Translations under genes and position numbers: made by a program | Shown: positions 32,317 to 44,364 of the stretch, piece after piece | Numbering within the stretch: position 1 is the stretch's first letter | How the letters are laid out: each line of letters opens with the position of its first letter | Source: Entomortierella parvispora | Taxonomy: Eukaryota; Mortierellomycota; Mortierellomycetes; Mortierellales; Mortierellaceae | Assembly: GCA_963573315.1 (NCBI GenBank) | Contig: OY752145.1 | Location: 620,001-684,000 of the forward strand | Length of the DNA: 64,000 nt | Direction: 5' to 3' | The notes under the pieces: model-generated | The model's input: only the letters and a program-made list of their open reading frames with translations | Told to the model about the DNA's origin: nothing | The model's database searches: none

Positions 32317-35300
32317 CTAATCGTCCCACTCGTCGTCATCAATGATGCCAGTATCGGGCACAAGGGTGTCGCGATCTGCCTTTGACTCCTTGGCACTCTC
32401 AAACATACGCTCCATAGCCAGACGCTTACGTTCGTCCTCAGCAACCTGCTGCTTTCCCAAAAGGAACTTGTCCAGGGAGCTACCGCCCTGTTGTGGCGTC
32501 GCTGGAATCAAACTGCTGTGCTGCGTCACTAAAAGGAATACAAGGAATATAAAGGCAATCGTTAATGAACAATTATCAACCCTCGCCATTGTCCTTGGGC
32601 TGTCTTTTCAGTTAACATACGTGACTCCATATCCGAAGGACGGAGGCTGATCTTTCGCGGTAACGCAATTGAGCCAGTGCCAGAAAAGAACTCTTCTGCT
32701 TGCATTGATGGCGTCTCCACATCAGTAGTATCTGGGAAAAGATCGTCCTGGAACAGCTCTTTCTTTTGGCGAGGCACAGAGACACGGACGACCTCGACAC
32801 TGTTATATGTCAAACGGTACATCTTGGCTAGCTCAATCTCTCGGACATCACAGTATTTCTTGGGCAAATAAGCAACATCTTGCTGCAACGATCCTTGTTC
32901 CAGACTAGCAACGTCCACAAACATAGTTTTGCCTGGCCCGAGGCTGTCCTTGTTTTCCAAAACAATCTCAAAATGGCGCATCACGCGATCTCCCCGAGCA
33001 GATATCCCAAGCACAGATGTATCGGGATCGTAGTGAGGGACAAGAATTCCAGGAGAAGTATCCATCTTTTTGGAGTCAATCGATCCACGCTTCAAATCAT
33101 TTGCATCGAAGAGTAGAATCTCACGTTGGCTTCCCCTGCAGATCATAGAATGCAAGATTAAATTTGTGGACATGTCGCAGCAACCGAAGGAAAATAAAGT
33201 GTCCCTTCATTCTTACCTTCCAAAACCGACACTCGCAATCACATCCGACTCTCCCAACCAGAGCACTCGGCAGGAACGGAGACTATCGTGATTTGGCCCC
33301 TCTTGCAAAAGTTCTCCCGTGATTGCACTCCAGATTCGAATCTTTTTGTCTTTACAAACTGATGCAATCTTTGTGCCGTCATAATTGAAAACACAGCTAA
33401 AAATCTTTGGTATGAAATAACAATAAAACAAAAGAAAGGTTAGAGATATAATATCTCCAGGGGCTAGTCCAGTCCTCACATTGACCGTGACATACCGTGT
33501 CTTTATGGCCTTTGATAGTCAACTTCTCTTTTTGAGCCTTGAGATCCCAAAGACGGATAGTAGGATCATCCCGATCCATGGAAGCAGAAAGTAACACATC
33601 CTTGGCGCGAGGATGGAAAAGTACTAGAGAGATCTTCTCCATGGTAGGAGCTCCAAGAGTCCAGTCAGGCTTGGTCACAGGATTTTCCTTATCGAGACCA
33701 TCTTCGGGCAGAATCCATCCTTTGATCTTTGTATCATCTGAAGCGGTCACCAGTAGATTAGGGTTGAAGGGATCAAACTTGAAGCCGCAAAGGTCGGATG
33801 AACAGACAAGGTAGGGTACTGCGGCGCCTACGCGGCCTGGCTCCGAAATTTTCAGAATGCCAACACGGCCACCACTTCCTTGAAGAGGCAAGGCTAAAAA
33901 TTTGGAATTGACCTAAATGTTTTAAATCAAAGAATTAAGATATTAGACATGAAGGTGGAAGAACAACTGGTATGTGGTGTTATCAGCTGACCTCAATTAG
34001 ATTGCACTCTGGAGTCGTGCTGATGCTCAATCCTTGGATATTCTCGAAGTGTAGGCCGGCGTGATAAGGCTTGAAAGAGAGAAATCGAAACTTTGAGCTC
34101 CTCTGAGTGGCGAGTCGTAAAGCCATGGGCGAAGCGGATGCAGAGCTTGGTCTAGATGTAGAAGGTGCTACCGGTGTAGTAGATGTCACCGTGGCGATAG
34201 GCTCCTTTGATGGCGTAGGAGTTGATACGATAGGGCTTGGGGCACTTGGCATCGTCTTTTCATGCTCGACCAAGACTGCTGCCTTCGGTCCCTCTGAGGT
34301 TGCATCTAAGACGACTGGTGAAGGCGCGGGTTTTGACTCTGCCGCCGATCCTGAAGCTGATGCCAGTTTCGGCAGTGGAACTGGCGATTGCACAGTTGAA
34401 GGCTGGGCTTTAGGGGCAGGGGCCACAGGAGCTACAGTGGAGGTTGGCTTAGAAGGAACAGCTCTGTCGCTGATTCCATTTTGCATCCAAACTGGCTTGC
34501 CAGCCATTCCTGGATCAAGGGACTCCTTTGGAACAACCCCATTTTCTCCCCCGAGCCATGCGGACGCTGTAGAGCCTGGTGTGGTCGACTTGGTTTCCGG
34601 GAAAATATCAGCATGGAAATCCAAGTAGCTCTATAGACATCATTGTACGTCTGTTAGCGTCTTCCTGAACCAATATCAGATTAGTGGCGCCATCTAGACA
34701 TACCTTTCGAGGAATATTGACGCTGACAGGCCAAAGACTCGTGGGTGTTACAGTCAAGATTCGAACGATCTCTGTCTGCATGACATTCATAAGCTGTTTT
34801 GGCACTAGTGCTGCACCATTAACAGGTCCTTGAGCTGAGAATGCTGTTCCTTCCGTCATATGAGGTGCAGAGTCAGAAATTTCGATCCAGCGAATGATAG
34901 ACTCTCCCCTCGAGGGAATAAACAGAATAGATGTATCCTCATCGTAAAGTGGTAGTGTGAGTCCAGAGGATGAATCCATGCGCTTCATTTCCAATGCTTT
35001 GCTGAGGTCTCCTGCATTCCAGACAGCAACTTCTCTTTCGCGCATCCTGTTGAACCCTACTGTCGCTAACATGTCCTTCTCGCCTAGCCATACTACCCGA
35101 GAGGAGCGATTTCCAGCATGACCAATCCCATCCTACGTTCAGTATGGGAGTTGTTAGGTCGACTCCAATAAAATCGTATAACCAAGGGTATTGTATAGGT
35201 ACCTGAACAGAGGACTCCTGCATGCGGGGATCAAATACTCTAATTCGGGTATCTTTGCAGGTGGTGGCAAGCAACGTTCCATCCGCTTTCCAGGAGATAC

Positions 35301-36170
35301 TGCTGACAGCATTCGGGTGGGTCAACGTGTAAGAGGGCGAGGTAAGAGTTGCTCCCTGATCCTTGCCAGATATATCCCAGATCTGAACGAGATTGTTTGA
35401 CGCTGTAGCAATGATCTAGTCGAGCCAAGAGATGATGTTATTTTCCTGCAGGTCCATCTCGTCAGGAATCCGTCAGGTATAACAGGTGTTATTGTGAATA
35501 CCTCGTTGGATGACGGATGGTGAACAATAGACTCTACGCTCTTTCCGGTCCCAGTGTTGATTGTGAGAACCAGCTCCGTGGAGACAGAATCGGCCAAGGA
35601 AGAAATCCGCCATACTTTGATCTAATCGAGTAGAAGTCACATATTAGAGGACACATCATCAGCCAATAAATTCTGGCTATAACTCTGTCTACCTCGCCAT
35701 TCTCGGCACCAGTGATCAAGCAATTGGCATCGAAAGGACTGAACTCCCACTCAGAAACGCCGGAACCATGCGCGCTCAGTTGGTGAAAATCCTGTGAGAT
35801 TCGACCGACAGTTCCCACTGGCAGAATACCGATGGATCCTGTGTACGACAAAAGAATGAAAAGGTTCAGTCGCGCGAACTTTTGAAGAGCAGCAAGCTGC
35901 CAGGCTGGCAGCGCGATCTCTTCCCATTACCGTTAATCTGCTTGAATGCGATCCAGGATCGACTGACTTTGACGAGTTGGCACGAGTCGGTAGAAACACT
36001 GGTAGACGGCTTGAGGTCCGTGTATGCATCCTAGAACCAGACAATCAGGCGGTTATTGACTGCGTTTTGAATGCATTTTGAGAATGACAGTGGGGCCCTA
36101 CCTCGTGCTTGGCTGGCTTGCCAACGGCGTTCCTGTACTTTGAAAAGGAAGCAAAGAGTCTTCGAGACAT
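32317..36170 (-). CDS. Coronin-7 (tandem-propeller, type III coronin)
   Basis: Eleven exons (36102-36170, 35931-36030, 35693-35838, 35502-35621, 35203-35415, 34704-35132, 33992-34630, 33496-33912, 33217-33404, 32621-33135, 32317-32528) close as 1015 residues. Coronins bind actin and Arp2/3; the two-propeller type also works in Golgi and endosomal trafficking in animals and amoebae. The first unit begins MSRRLFASFSKYRNAVGKPA and has WEFSPFDANCLITGAENGEI and SISWKADGTLLATTCKDTRI. A Pro/Ser/Ala-rich linker is at about 365-530. The second unit has FKFDPFNPNLLVTASDDTKI, FNYDGTKIASVCKDKKIRIW and GFGRGSQREI. Both units keep the coronin extensions (DEDTSILFIPSRGESIIRW; DPDTSVLGISARGDRVMRHF). The acidic end (DDDEWDD) resembles the CA-type tail of coronin-7. 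The exon starting at 33404 is placed by the frame (GHKDT|IFSCVFNYDG). Confidence 0.9.
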
Positions 36171-37015
36171 TGCTTGATGGTGAGAATAGGAGCAGTCGGG
36201 AAATGAGGATGAGGGAGATGTAGACGAAGGAATGACAATGGCAGCGAGAAGGGAGCGGGTAGGAGGCGTGTGTGTATGAGGGTGAGAGAGAGATAGAGAA
36301 AGAGAGGTAGGAGCGAAAGCAACGTTGTTCTTTTGTAGCAGGAAGACAGAGACAGTGACGCTTTTTTTTTTCTCGACGATACTTTGGTGGCACACAGACA
36401 GACGGACGAAGAGCATCATGTCGTTTTCTGGGCGCATTTTCGCGCCCTCTGATTCGCTGTCGCCCTGGACCTGTCTGCTGGATGGATGGCTGTCTGTCTG
36501 CCTGTCTGTCAGCTTGCTGCTTGGTCCCCTGCTCGAGTGAGCAAGAGTAGCTTAGCTCCATCTCACTATCCACTATCTCACTATCTCACTATCTCGCTAC
36601 CTCACCATCGTTCCTCTCGCTCAGATCTGCTCGCTTCGCTTGACACCATGGCTTCCTACGGCACCGCGAAACATGGTCTGGTCCCCTGCTCCACAGGGAA
36701 ATTGACTTTGTGCAAAAACAGAGTGACCGTTCTTTTCTCTTTTTTTCTGCTTTCCCTGCTTGCCCCCCATCCTTCCCATCACCTAACCCCATCTCCCACA
36801 CCCTCTCCTGCCTCAAAACCGCGACCTTGGATTTATCCTCTTCCTCCCCGCTCTCTAGTCAAGACAAATCCCCTCGAGGCTCCCTTTTCACCGCCAAGGA
36901 TTCGACGCCCAGTCTACTGACATTTGGACAAGATATATCGACCCAACCTCAAACATAATCGACAATTCCGGCTTCTCCTCGACATTTAATCATACCCGCG
37001 GTACATCAACCCACG
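36171..37015. promoter_or_regulatory. Divergent promoter of coronin-7 and the CENP-B-type gene
   Basis: The 845-bp spacer contains CAGACAGACGGACG (36395-36408), CTGTCTGTCTGCCTGTCTGTC (36490-36510) and an octanucleotide-like repeat of CTATCTCA from about 36560 to 36606. CT-rich stretches flank both starts. No gene is credible. Confidence 0.5.
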
Positions 37016-38870
37016 ATGCCCAACTATGTCTCTCTGACCGAATCTCAGAGGAGAAAGATCGCTGTCTTCATCACAGAGTCGCAGCAGCAGGCCCAGCAGC
37101 AGGCTCAGCAGCAGCAGGTCGGCGGGGATGACTCTGGGTCCAGCTCTAATAATGCTGGTGGAGCAGGTGGCACCAACATCACAACCAATAACTCCATCTC
37201 GTGTAAAGAAATTGTCCAGTTCTGCAAGACTCGTTTTGGACTCACCATCTCCCTCTCCACTGCATCTCGACTTCGCTCCACTGCCACTGAAAGACTTTCG
37301 ACAGAGCTTTTAAATCCTTCTGCAAAGCGCCACCGGTCTGTCAAGTTTCCAGAGTTTGAGAAGGCGCTGGTCCAGGAACTGAAGGCCCTTGAGCTCGAGC
37401 AACTTCAGATCCAGCAGGAGCAACAGCTCATGGCTAGCGCAGAGGCTGCGGGCGTCTTGCCAGGATTTGATTCTTCCCAGTTACCGCCCGTCATGACCTT
37501 GACTAGTGAGGCTGCGATCACACAGGTGGCGAAGGGCATTGCAGAGCGCATGGGAATCAGCGACGCAGATCTCGGATTGACCTCTGGATGGTATCACGGC
37601 TTCAAGAGGAGACATGGAATCAAACATCGCCAGTTCAAAGCTCGGTCAGGAAATGGTGGTAACAACAACGGCCCAACAGCGGGTGTTCTGGGCGCATCTA
37701 ACGCAAACAACAGCCAGATCGCCTCAGGAGGATCGAACAATATGATGGATATTGGTGATGGAAGCGAGGAGGCCGACGGTGACGAAGAGATGGAAGATGC
37801 TGCACAAGAAGGAGCGGAGGATAACAATGTCAGGCGACCTGCTGGTGGCAGCGTGGCTATTTCCACCTCGTTCAATGCAGACCCTGGATCCAGTATGGAT
37901 CCAAGCTCTAGCTCGTTCATGGACATGCGGTCGTTGGTTTCAACCGAAGGGTCTGCTGGGGACGCCAACGCGAGCTCAATGAACTCTCTTGCTTACCTTA
38001 AGGACCAGCTGCAGATGGCCAACATGGTGCTCCCACCCCGGGAAGCCTCCACTGGCAGCCCAAACCTACGCCGCCCCGAAGTGAAGAAGGTTCTGGCTGC
38101 CACAGCGAACGATGCTTTGGACGTTATCTCGGAGTATTTGCTTCAAAACGGTCAGATTGGAGCGACCAAGCTGCCGTTGGTGAAAGAGCTAAGAAAGTTC
38201 TTGCTTGCGCAAACAGAGATTGAGAATGGAACATCGAATGACAACAATGGACTTCTTCTCAGCGTTGGCGTATCCTCACTCGCCCCTGTCTCGGGTAATA
38301 CTGGTAAGATGCCTTTCCTTTAAACATTTTCTTTTTCCTGCTTTCGAGAGATGAAAAGGTTGAGAAAAAATTGATGGCTTGACTGACCCATTTATGCGAT
38401 TTGTAGATGCAGGATCTGTTTTTGTAAATAACTCGACCACAATTTCGACACACCCCAATACAGAATTGCCGGTGGTCGCACCACTTCCATTGTCGCAAGC
38501 AAGCTCGACCATCAATGGAGCAGATATGGTTCCTTTGTTGGAACAGGCACAGCGCGCACTCAATCTTCCCTCCACTGACCCTGCAGCCATGGCGGAGCTT
38601 ATCAATAGCCACCAGAGACAACAGGCGCTGGTTCAGCTGCGTCAGCAGGAAGAATTGCACCACCGGCAGCATATGCAGCAACAGATTCAATTGCAGCAGC
38701 TGCAGCAGCAACAGCAACAGTTTCAACAGGAGCAGCAGCAACAGCAGCAACAACAACAGCAACAGCAACAACAGCAACAGCAACAACAGCAACAGCAACA
38801 ACAGCAACAGCAATCTCAACAACAACAGGTCCAACAAACAGGGGAGGAGTCATTTCAATCTCTTCCATAA
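37016..38870 (+). CDS. CENP-B-type HTH DNA-binding protein with polyglutamine tail
   Basis: Two exons (37016-38303, 38407-38870) give 583 residues. The N-terminus has a homeodomain-like HTH (LTESQRRKIAVF then SCKEIVQFCKTRFGLTIS, LSTASRLRSTATERL). A CENP-B/Tc5-type second HTH follows at about 105-205 (VKFPEFEKALVQELK, SEAAITQVAKGIAERMGI, TSGWYHGFKRRHGIKHR). This pair is the DNA-binding part of CENP-B and pogo transposases. No DDE catalytic domain follows; instead there is an acidic, Asn/Ser/Gly-rich region, a short helical piece and a pure-Gln run. It is therefore probably a domesticated regulator rather than an active transposase, and no terminal inverted repeats were seen around it. Nuclear location is expected. 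Centromere binding or transcription control cannot be told apart from sequence. Confidence 0.8.
38690..38836 (+). repeat. CAA/CAG repeat coding polyglutamine
   Basis: The CAR-codon run lies within exon 2 of the CENP-B-type gene. It is mostly uninterrupted from about 38732 to 38813 as alternating CAA and CAG. Such tracts vary in length between strains. Confidence 0.9.
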
Positions 38871-39583
38871 TAAAATACTTGCTGACTACAAAGAAACCCA
38901 AAGAAAGAGAGTGCCCCAGTCCCTTCTACGTGTTCTACCTGCATGATGCAGATGCACATTTGAAGATATGCAACATCCGATTTTGGGCCACCCATATCTG
39001 AACGCCCGACCTCACTGCCCATTTCCATAATTGAACAGTTCCGAAAAGTGGTCACGAAACCTTGGGCGAGGAACAGAGTGGATCACAGGCGGGCGGGTGA
39101 TGAAATCAAAAATAAAAAAAATTATTGGGCTGGCCAGGCTGGGAGAGAGAACAACAGGCTGACACACCCGAGACTCAGGCCGAGAAAGTGGGCAAAGCCG
39201 CAAAGGCCCAAGAAAGAGGGGCAGGTCACGGATTTTGCGAATGAGGCAAGCGACCTCCGAGAACCGCAGGACCTTGAGCCTAAAGTGGACAGTGCCACCA
39301 AAACGCCTGAAACCTCGCCTCTCTCGCCTCTCTTCTCTCCAATCGCTTTGGCCTCTATCCGCGTCCGTACTATCTACAAACCCATTGACACTCATGTCGT
39401 ATGATGATTTGAACCTCGCTTTTTGCATATATAAATCCCATGGTGGTCTACACCCTTCCCTCTTTTTTATATCATCATCATCACTACTCAACTCTCAACC
39501 ACTCTTCCAAAAGTCACTTCAAGCTTTCCAAGTAACCCAATCCCTTCTCCCTTTTCTACCACCACCACACACACATATCCATC
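38871..39583. promoter_or_regulatory. MLRQ-subunit promoter with TATA box
   Basis: TATATAAA at 39428-39435 lies 149 bp before the ATG at 39584 and is followed by a CT-rich leader, a clear core promoter. The rest of the 713 bp shows no gene. Confidence 0.6.
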
Positions 39584-39754
39584 ATGTTGGGCGAATTCCT
39601 CCGTAACGCTATGCGCGGTATGAAGGCCCCTACCGAGGTCTACCCTTTGCTCACAGTCGTCGCCGGTGCCTCCATTGGCGGTACCTACATGGGCTTCCGC
39701 AAGCTCGTCACCGACCCTCACCTTCGTCTCAGCGCCCAGCGTAACGCGAAGTAA
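39584..39754 (+). CDS. Small mitochondrial MLRQ/NDUFA4-like subunit
   Basis: An intronless 56-residue protein beginning MLGEFLRNAM. It has one hydrophobic segment (YPLLTVVAGASIGGTYMGF), then RKLVTDPHLRLSAQRNAK. The TDPHLR(L/I) ending after a single membrane helix is the mark of the NADH-ubiquinone reductase MLRQ family (NDUFA4-like). These are small inner-membrane proteins of respiratory complexes I or IV. The start is supported by the TATA box 149 bp upstream and a CT leader. The frame is open and compact, with good start context (atcATGt). Which complex it joins in this fungus cannot be read from the sequence. Confidence 0.85.
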   Translation: MLGEFLRNAMRGMKAPTEVYPLLTVVAGASIGGTYMGFRKLVTDPHLRLSAQRNAK

Positions 39755-40164
39755 AGATGAGTTCCTGGCCTGTGCACTTCATTCGTCCTCGGACAAGCAA
39801 GAAATCCAAAGCGAAACCGACACAACTCTCCTCTTCCTTCCGTTCCGCCTTCCCACTACTATCATGAGGGACTACACCTTTTAGAACAGGCCATTACAGC
39901 CTCAATAATAGTGCCGCTACTCAATAATCAACCACCTCCCCTTTCATCTTCCTCTAAAGACATGGCGCGTCGTTTTGTCCGCTGTTGTCTGTTGTAAAAT
40001 AAAACCAAATTTTTATCAGTTATTTTTTATTTTTTATTTTTTATCCTGTCGACTTTCATTGATTACCTTTACGGGGATAAATCATAAAAATTAAAATGCG
40101 GTAACCGCACGCGTCCAATCAATCGTTCGTTCCTCTCTCTCCTTCCATTTCATTCAATCACATC
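39755..40164. other. 3' UTR of the MLRQ gene and PIG-X promoter
   Basis: AATAAAA at about 39998-40004 and a T-rich repeat (ttttttattttttatt) just after it mark a polyadenylation region. No gene is seen. Confidence 0.55.
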
Positions 40165-42126
40165 ATGAAGCTCTTGACTGTCCATGCGGCGGTAATGCTG
40201 CTTGCCATCGGCACAGCTTCGGTCTCGGCCGATGCCCCATCCACACCCTCGGCCACCCTTCTCCGTCATCGCCATTCCTTCTTTTCAACATTACCTGAAG
40301 AGCCCTCAGACGAAAATCTCAAAGTGTCGCGGCATCAGGTCCAAATCTTGGGACTCAACGGCTTTCGGGAATGGGAGGTCAGAGGCTCATTAGACAGCAT
40401 CTGGAAGGCATCTGGAAAGGCAAGTGAAAACATAAAGCATCATACAGCCTTGAGACTGTTGCATTGTCCTGGGATTGCTGAAGAACTAAATCTAATGTTG
40501 CTGCTTTGACAACAGATCGCTCAACTCGGTGGCGTGGACGCGTTACTAGAGGGAAAAGTCCATGTGCAATGGTATGACAACCAGGCGCCTTTGCTTCGAC
40601 CCCCATTCACACCAACTTTTGTCCCTGGATTTCACCTTGCCGTTAGCAGGTACAGTAGCCAGCTTGCTTGAGGACGGATGCAGATCTATTGCGCCGCTTG
40701 GATACTGACCCCCCGGGATGTATATTTCTCCGCCCAAAACAGCGACGACTACACGTCCACTTGGAGTACAATCTGCCCGGTCTTGAAGGAGCTGGTTGGC
40801 GGTGTTGATTGCCGCGACGCAACAGAGCTCAATGATAGCAGCGGAAACACAGAGGTCCGCGGAAAGGATCTGATCGCCATCAACAAACACCAATACATCC
40901 ACAGGACTACAGCACCCGAGACCTTCCGTGCCAACTCTTCAGCGCTGGAGACCCTTCTCTCACAGCAACGACAATCCGGATCATCAGATACCCCTGCATT
41001 GATTGACCTTGTGTTGGACGGGCAGTCGGGAGTGGTCTTGAAGGTGGTTTGGCCCGTCGGGAACAGCAATCGCAACAAGGAGACGGATACTCAGAACACC
41101 GTCAGCATTTCCTTTGACGAGAGATTTGATCAGGTGGTGGAAGTCGGCTGGTTCTACCGCGAGATGACTGAACAGGCACACATTGTCCACGATCATTATT
41201 TGGGCGCTACAGTGACTATGGATGCTGAGGGCGAAGAGGTTCGGGAGGCAATGATCCAGACTCGAGCATCCGTGTTCCCTCCTCACAAGCGTGACCTTTC
41301 TTCAGGAGCAATTCGACTTCAAGGACATGGATATACCTCAACCATGAGCCCCGCTCAAACATTCCATCCACACTCGGTCACGACTATTCACTCGAATCCA
41401 TACATCGAAGACACCACAGTAGGATGCGATCTCCATATCCTCCAGGTCTTGCCCCCTGGCATCTTTGTGGACCCATTCCAGCTGGAGGGACTAGCTCCTG
41501 AGATTGGAAAGGCGATCGTGTTTGGAGAGACCGATCTGGAGAAGCCTGTGGGCGTCGTAGAAGGATGGGGAAGCTTGGTGATGGTCAAGGTCCAGCCAGA
41601 AGATTCGTCCGCAACTTCACGCTGGCAAGCAGGAAACAACAGCAAGTCGGAAACAGGATCAAAGAATACCCAAGCCGTAGGCGCAGGAACTTTTACAGCA
41701 ACGGTAGACATTCCCATGCACATGCGATACCAACCACCCGTGGCAAAGGACAGCAATGCAACGCACGTCGATGTGTCCGTACCATGGCCTATCGTGGCCT
41801 GGGCTTGTCCTGTTGATTCATCCGAGGATGTGGCAAACTTGGAGGCGAAAAAGTTGTTCCAGATTCCTTCGCTTCCCTTGAGTCTGTTTTCATCGTCCTT
41901 ATCCAAGGACGGATCGCCTGTGGATTGGAGATTCGTGTTGCCTGACCCAATTCCTAGACATTACCCCAAGGCACATGTTTCCGTTCCTGTGGGTCGATTG
42001 GAGGATTTGGGCATTGTTCGCGCGGCGACCTTTGTTTTGGCGGCCGCGGGCACTTTGATGGTGTCCTTGGCCTTGGTCAAGGCGGTGTCGAGACGCCGGT
42101 CTGCTGGCTCGAAAAAGCAAGATTAA
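40165..42126 (+). CDS. PBN1: PIG-X/PBN1, GPI mannosyltransferase I stabilising subunit
   Basis: Three exons (40165-40419, 40516-40649, 40743-42126) give 590 residues. The protein has a signal peptide (MKLLTVHAAVMLLAIGTASVSA), a large luminal domain and one C-terminal membrane helix (ATFVLAAAGTLMVSLALVKA) followed by basic residues: a type I ER membrane protein. The PIG-X signatures are in the C-terminal half: LQVLPPGIFVDPFQLEGL, HMRYQPP, VPWPIVAWACP. In known species PIG-X/Pbn1 stabilises PIG-M, which adds the first mannose to the GPI anchor precursor. The first intron must use a GC donor (AAAG|GCAAGT) to keep the frame into IAQLGGVDALL. The second intron (93 nt) skips several nearer AGs because only the one at 40741-40742 keeps the frame. 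Confidence 0.82.
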
Positions 42127-44364
42127 GGCAATTAATTTTGATAGAAAAAAAAATAACAATGATATATATACGAGTTTACCCATTCTCACGCTGTGCTAAA
42201 ACCTCTCCCCCTTCACACGGACACGAAACAGCGGCGCGAGCAGACCGCTCGCGCGTTCGTGTGTTCGTGCGTTTGCCTGCTCCTGCTCGTGTGTTTTATT
42301 GTTTCGTGCATTCGATTGTTCGCGCGTGTTTCTTGTGTGCTTTTTTTTGTGTGTTTTGGAGGAATCAAGGGAAAAAAAGGCGACATTCCGGATTAACCAT
42401 TTTGCACAGGGAAATGTCAAGGGGGAAAGGGGGGATGGTAATGACGATTGTACCTCATCCATTGCAACGAAAATTGATCTGGAGGACAAATATCTCCTGA
42501 ATCGATATGGCGGGAGAACAACTGTTGACCAAAATCAATTGCTCCGCTCGATCAAACGGCGTCCCCTACGTCGACAATTGGAATGACAATGACTGGGCTG
42601 ATGAAAAGGCAAAAAGATGACAGATTGTAAAGAATGGGATCGGCTCAACATGATGGTGGTGGGCGGATGGGGTATGTCGTCCTATCTGAGGGATCACAAG
42701 AATTGTCACGGCTGCAAGGGACGTACGAGAGATCGATCTAGGCGGAGATGAAGATCAAAACCGCCAGGTGGGAAAGGTTCGACTCTTTCAAAAAAAAAAC
42801 AAAAACGAGGGTCAGAGGTCAAAGATTGCCCACGACAAGGTTTGTATTGCATATGAGTGGAGACAGACAATGTATCCATGATCAATCGGTCATCCTTGTC
42901 GTGCATGCAAGGGAGCAAAGGGATAACGGGTTGATAATGCATCGTTATGTATCTGAGCAGCGTAAAAGGGACTCTTTGCCTTGACATGGGTATCGTGTGA
43001 GTAACTAGACTCGTATGGCTGCCTTTCTTTATTCATCACGGGCATGGGGCTCTCAAGGCACTCACCATTGCACATCATATTTGAGGCCCATTTCCCCCCC
43101 AGGAGAAAAAAATTTGAGATCGTGCCTTTGATAAGAAATCATTTGTGTTACCAAGGGATACGTTTTGTTTTTGAACGCGACTTTTTTGGATCCGTTTTCT
43201 CGTCTTTCCCGTTAGTCTACGCTCAATAGGTCGTTTGTTGATTTGTGCCCCACCCCTGGATCACAAAACCACCATTGCATGTTTTGTCCACGGGACAACC
43301 GATTTTGATTCTCAAAAGTTGTTTTGACAAGAGCAGAAAGTGAGAAGAACAAACAAAACAACATTCATTGATAATCCAATCAAAAGCGTGCGATCGTAGA
43401 GAGAGGGATGAGAAAGTGCTTGGGTCAAGCAAGGGGTTGAGCGCGCGAACAAGACCCGGAAAGTTCAAGTCAACAGAGTGTCCTGAGCCCTCCTTTTGAA
43501 AGTTCAAGGACTCTTTACCCTCGGGTAAAGAAAAACATTGACCCATTTGTTGCAATTGTAGGCTTTTTGACCTGAATTTTGTTCAATTTTCTTGTTTTCT
43601 ATTGTCTTTTTCTTCTTATTTTGCTTTGGCCGTGGATGTTCCGTTCTCTGTTCTTACAATCAAAGACTTGATCTCAATTGCTTTTGTGTGGCCTCAATGT
43701 CAGCACTTTAAACTGTACGACTCAATTGAATTTTGAAAGTGAACATGTATATGGTTCAGCTGACTGCAACAACAACTGGATGGCCACTGAAGAGATACGG
43801 GGCTTGTCGGCGTCGCGCTCTAGACTTGCTTCAAGTCATGGGGCGAAAAGAGAGCCTGATTGTCGACCCTTGCATCCTCCATCCCTCACCTTCCCTCCGT
43901 CTTAACTTCATAACTTCATTCATTCAATTGAGGTGGTACCGTAGCACGGTACTATCTCATTGTTGATGTTACATTCGAGTCTGCTGCCACTGCGGTCAGG
44001 CACATGTACATTTTTCCCTGTAAGGTATAGTCCGTGTTCTAAGAGATTATCGGAAGGCCCAGCTCCGTTGACACTTTGTTGACGCCAACGCACGCAGGAA
44101 CAAAAAAGCGAGAAACAAACCTCATCCAAACGCCAAAGAAAGAGCTTGCTCATTGTATTATCTGGAACCTTGACAGTTTTTGCAAGGTCTTTTGCCAAGA
44201 TTGAACCCAGATAGCTTTGAACCATTTCATCCGGAGCGAACGTATAAATACCTCGAGTGCCCTCCACCTTTCTGGCTCCTACGAACCCTTCAGTCTCATC
44301 TCGATCTTCACATCCCTCCAGCGGCTCATTCCATTCTCTATCCTTTGGATACACCACACCTACG
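42127..44364. other. 2.2-kb region without a supported gene
   Basis: This is the longest gene-free stretch. It starts with the PIG-X 3' UTR and ends with the promoter of the gene at 44365, where TATAAATA lies at 44243-44250. A perfect 7-bp inverted repeat, GTACCGT-agc-ACGGTAC, lies at 43936-43952. Small open frames occur on both strands but none has a recognisable domain or plausible splice partners. No tRNA-like fold was found by eye. Confidence 0.5.

Noticed and set aside
37016-38870. Active pogo-like transposon
   Set aside because: There is no DDE domain and no terminal inverted repeats or target duplications were seen around the gene.
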